From Flavihumibacter petaseus NBRC 106054 (lineage in GTDB: Bacteria > Bacteroidota > Bacteroidia > Chitinophagales > Chitinophagaceae), in NCBI RefSeq assembly GCF_000974785.1, contig NZ_BBWV01000002.1, forward strand, positions 434,001 through 498,000: a DNA stretch of 64,000 bases, given 5' to 3'. A program made the translations under genes and the position numbers. Positions 63,336-64,000 of the stretch are shown piece after piece. The stretch's first letter is position 1. Every line of letters begins with the position of its first letter. The notes under the pieces are model-generated. The model did no database searches. It was not told the DNA's origin and saw nothing but the letters and a program-made list of their open reading frames with translations.

Positions 63336-63959
63336 ATGTTAGAATTAAAAGTTAAAATTGAAAAGGAAGCCTGCAGTTTATTCAGCCGGTTCGGTATAAA
63401 AAGCATTACCATGGCGGAGCTCGCAGGTAAAATGGGGATCAGCAAAAAGACCATCTATTCCTGTTTTCAGAACAAACAGGAACTGGTGGACGCTGTCTAT
63501 ACACCGCAGCTGAAAGAGGCAAAGGCAGCCTGCCTGGCCAGCATCGCCACAGCAGAAGATGCCATCGAAGAATGCCTCCTCTGCTGGATCAGTCTCCGCC
63601 CCGTGATCACCTTCTTCCGGCAGAAAGCATTCTCCGATATCCAGCGGGAATTTTATCCGCTGTCTGCCCGCTATCAGCAATTCAGGAATGTCTTCCTCCG
63701 CCAGATGATCGAAAAGAATATTGAACGCGGACATTCAGAAGGCTTATACCGTCCATCCATCCATCCTGCCATCATCGCAAGCCTGCAAACCATACTCATC
63801 GAAGCGATGAGCGGGGAAATCCCTTTGTCCGGCAAATGGTCTGAGGACACCGTCGATGAACAGATTCTCCTGCACTACCTCAATGGCCTAGTTACTGCAC
63901 GGGGTGCAGCACTTCTTGAACAGTATGAACAACAGTATTTAATAACTCCACAGGCATAA
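63336..63959 (+). CDS. TetR/AcrR family transcriptional regulator
   Basis: A 207-residue TetR-type regulator with helix-turn-helix ACSLFSRFGIKSITMAELAGKMGISKKTIYSCF (residues about 12-45) and a helical effector domain with RHSEGLYRPSIHP-like content. It differs from the first TetR in the recognition helix (ISKKTIYS against VTRTLLNY), although both genes share operator-like sites. Tandem TetR genes like these often precede TolC-RND efflux operons in Bacteroidota. Confidence 0.92.
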   Translation: MLELKVKIEKEACSLFSRFGIKSITMAELAGKMGISKKTIYSCFQNKQELVDAVYTPQLKEAKAACLASIATAEDAIEECLLCWISLRPVITFFRQKAFSDIQREFYPLSARYQQFRNVFLRQMIEKNIERGHSEGLYRPSIHPAIIASLQTILIEAMSGEIPLSGKWSEDTVDEQILLHYLNGLVTARGAALLEQYEQQYLITPQA

Positions 63960-63982
63960 AACAACTTTTTCTCTTTAATCGA

Positions 63983-64000
63983 ATGAAAATGAAACAACCG
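63983..64000 (+). CDS. Start of a gene cut by the window end
   Basis: An ATG at 63983 opens a frame (MKMKQP) 24 bases after the TetR stop; only six codons are visible. By context it may be an outer-membrane efflux component, but the sequence itself cannot show this. Confidence 0.3.

Noticed and set aside
1-64000. CRISPR arrays, rRNA genes, intact insertion sequences
   Set aside because: No regularly spaced direct repeats, rRNA signatures or transposase genes are present.

Overview
The window looks like chromosomal DNA of a Bacteroidota member, most likely family Chitinophagaceae. The evidence is an SprE/PorW-type gliding/type IX secretion protein, an Oar-like TonB-dependent receptor and an OMP_b-brl-type barrel, LytS/LytTR two-component signalling, a DAHP synthase-chorismate mutase fusion, SDR-type threonine dehydrogenase, bactofilin, DUF5683 next to ParAB, and promoters of the Bacteroidota form (TTTG, about 19 bases, TAnnTTTG) instead of sigma70 boxes. 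Shine-Dalgarno sequences are rare. Base composition is near 50% GC, with one clearly AT-rich gene at 9.0-9.5 kb. There are no rRNA genes, CRISPR arrays or intact insertion sequences.

Layout. 0-5 kb: shikimate/aromatic amino acid operon (tyrA end, DAHPS-CM, aroB, aroA, aroC). 5-8.6 kb: cell-envelope genes (L,D-transpeptidase, RlpA-like, OmpA with TSP3 repeats) closed by a strong terminator. 8.6-9.8 kb: structured non-coding DNA and an AT-rich orphan lipoprotein. 9.8-15.2 kb (minus): SprE/PorW and PBP1A. 15.3-17.4 kb: membrane protein, bactofilin, two ATP-synthase-accessory-like membrane proteins, SprT-like metalloprotease. 17.3-25.3 kb: a mostly minus-strand cluster of amide-bond-forming enzymes (two ATP-grasp-type proteins, a GCS2-family carboxylate-amine ligase, a class I glutamine amidotransferase, an amidohydrolase lipoprotein, cupin, a 28-residue membrane peptide, GNAT) with a divergent esterase. 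I regard it as the best candidate for an uncharacterised pathway. 25.3-31.3 kb: alpha/beta hydrolase, sugar-acid dehydratase, SDR, FtsX-like permease. 31.4-39.1 kb: LytTR regulator and kinase, then two large outer-membrane proteins. 39.3-48.8 kb: ribBA, tamB, isoaspartyl peptidase, kdsA, threonine dehydrogenase. 48.9-59.6 kb: TlpA-like protein, Rrf2 regulator, dapB, DUF5683, parB, parA, UPF0173 hydrolase, FMN reductase, phosphoesterase, PorT-like barrel, dapD, DMT transporter. 59.6-64 kb: tRNA-Leu with a duplicated 3' end, then an accessory-looking stretch of small hypothetical genes, a frameshifted collagen-like lipoprotein, and two tandem TetR genes with matching operators leading into a gene cut off by the window end.

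Two families of dispersed intergenic repeats stand out. One is built on TTTAG words and occurs twice as paired inverted arms of about 160-180 bp overall. The other is built on phased CGCAAAG words and occurs at four places. Several gene starts were moved from the longest possible frame because promoter elements, signal peptides or repeats lie inside the extension.
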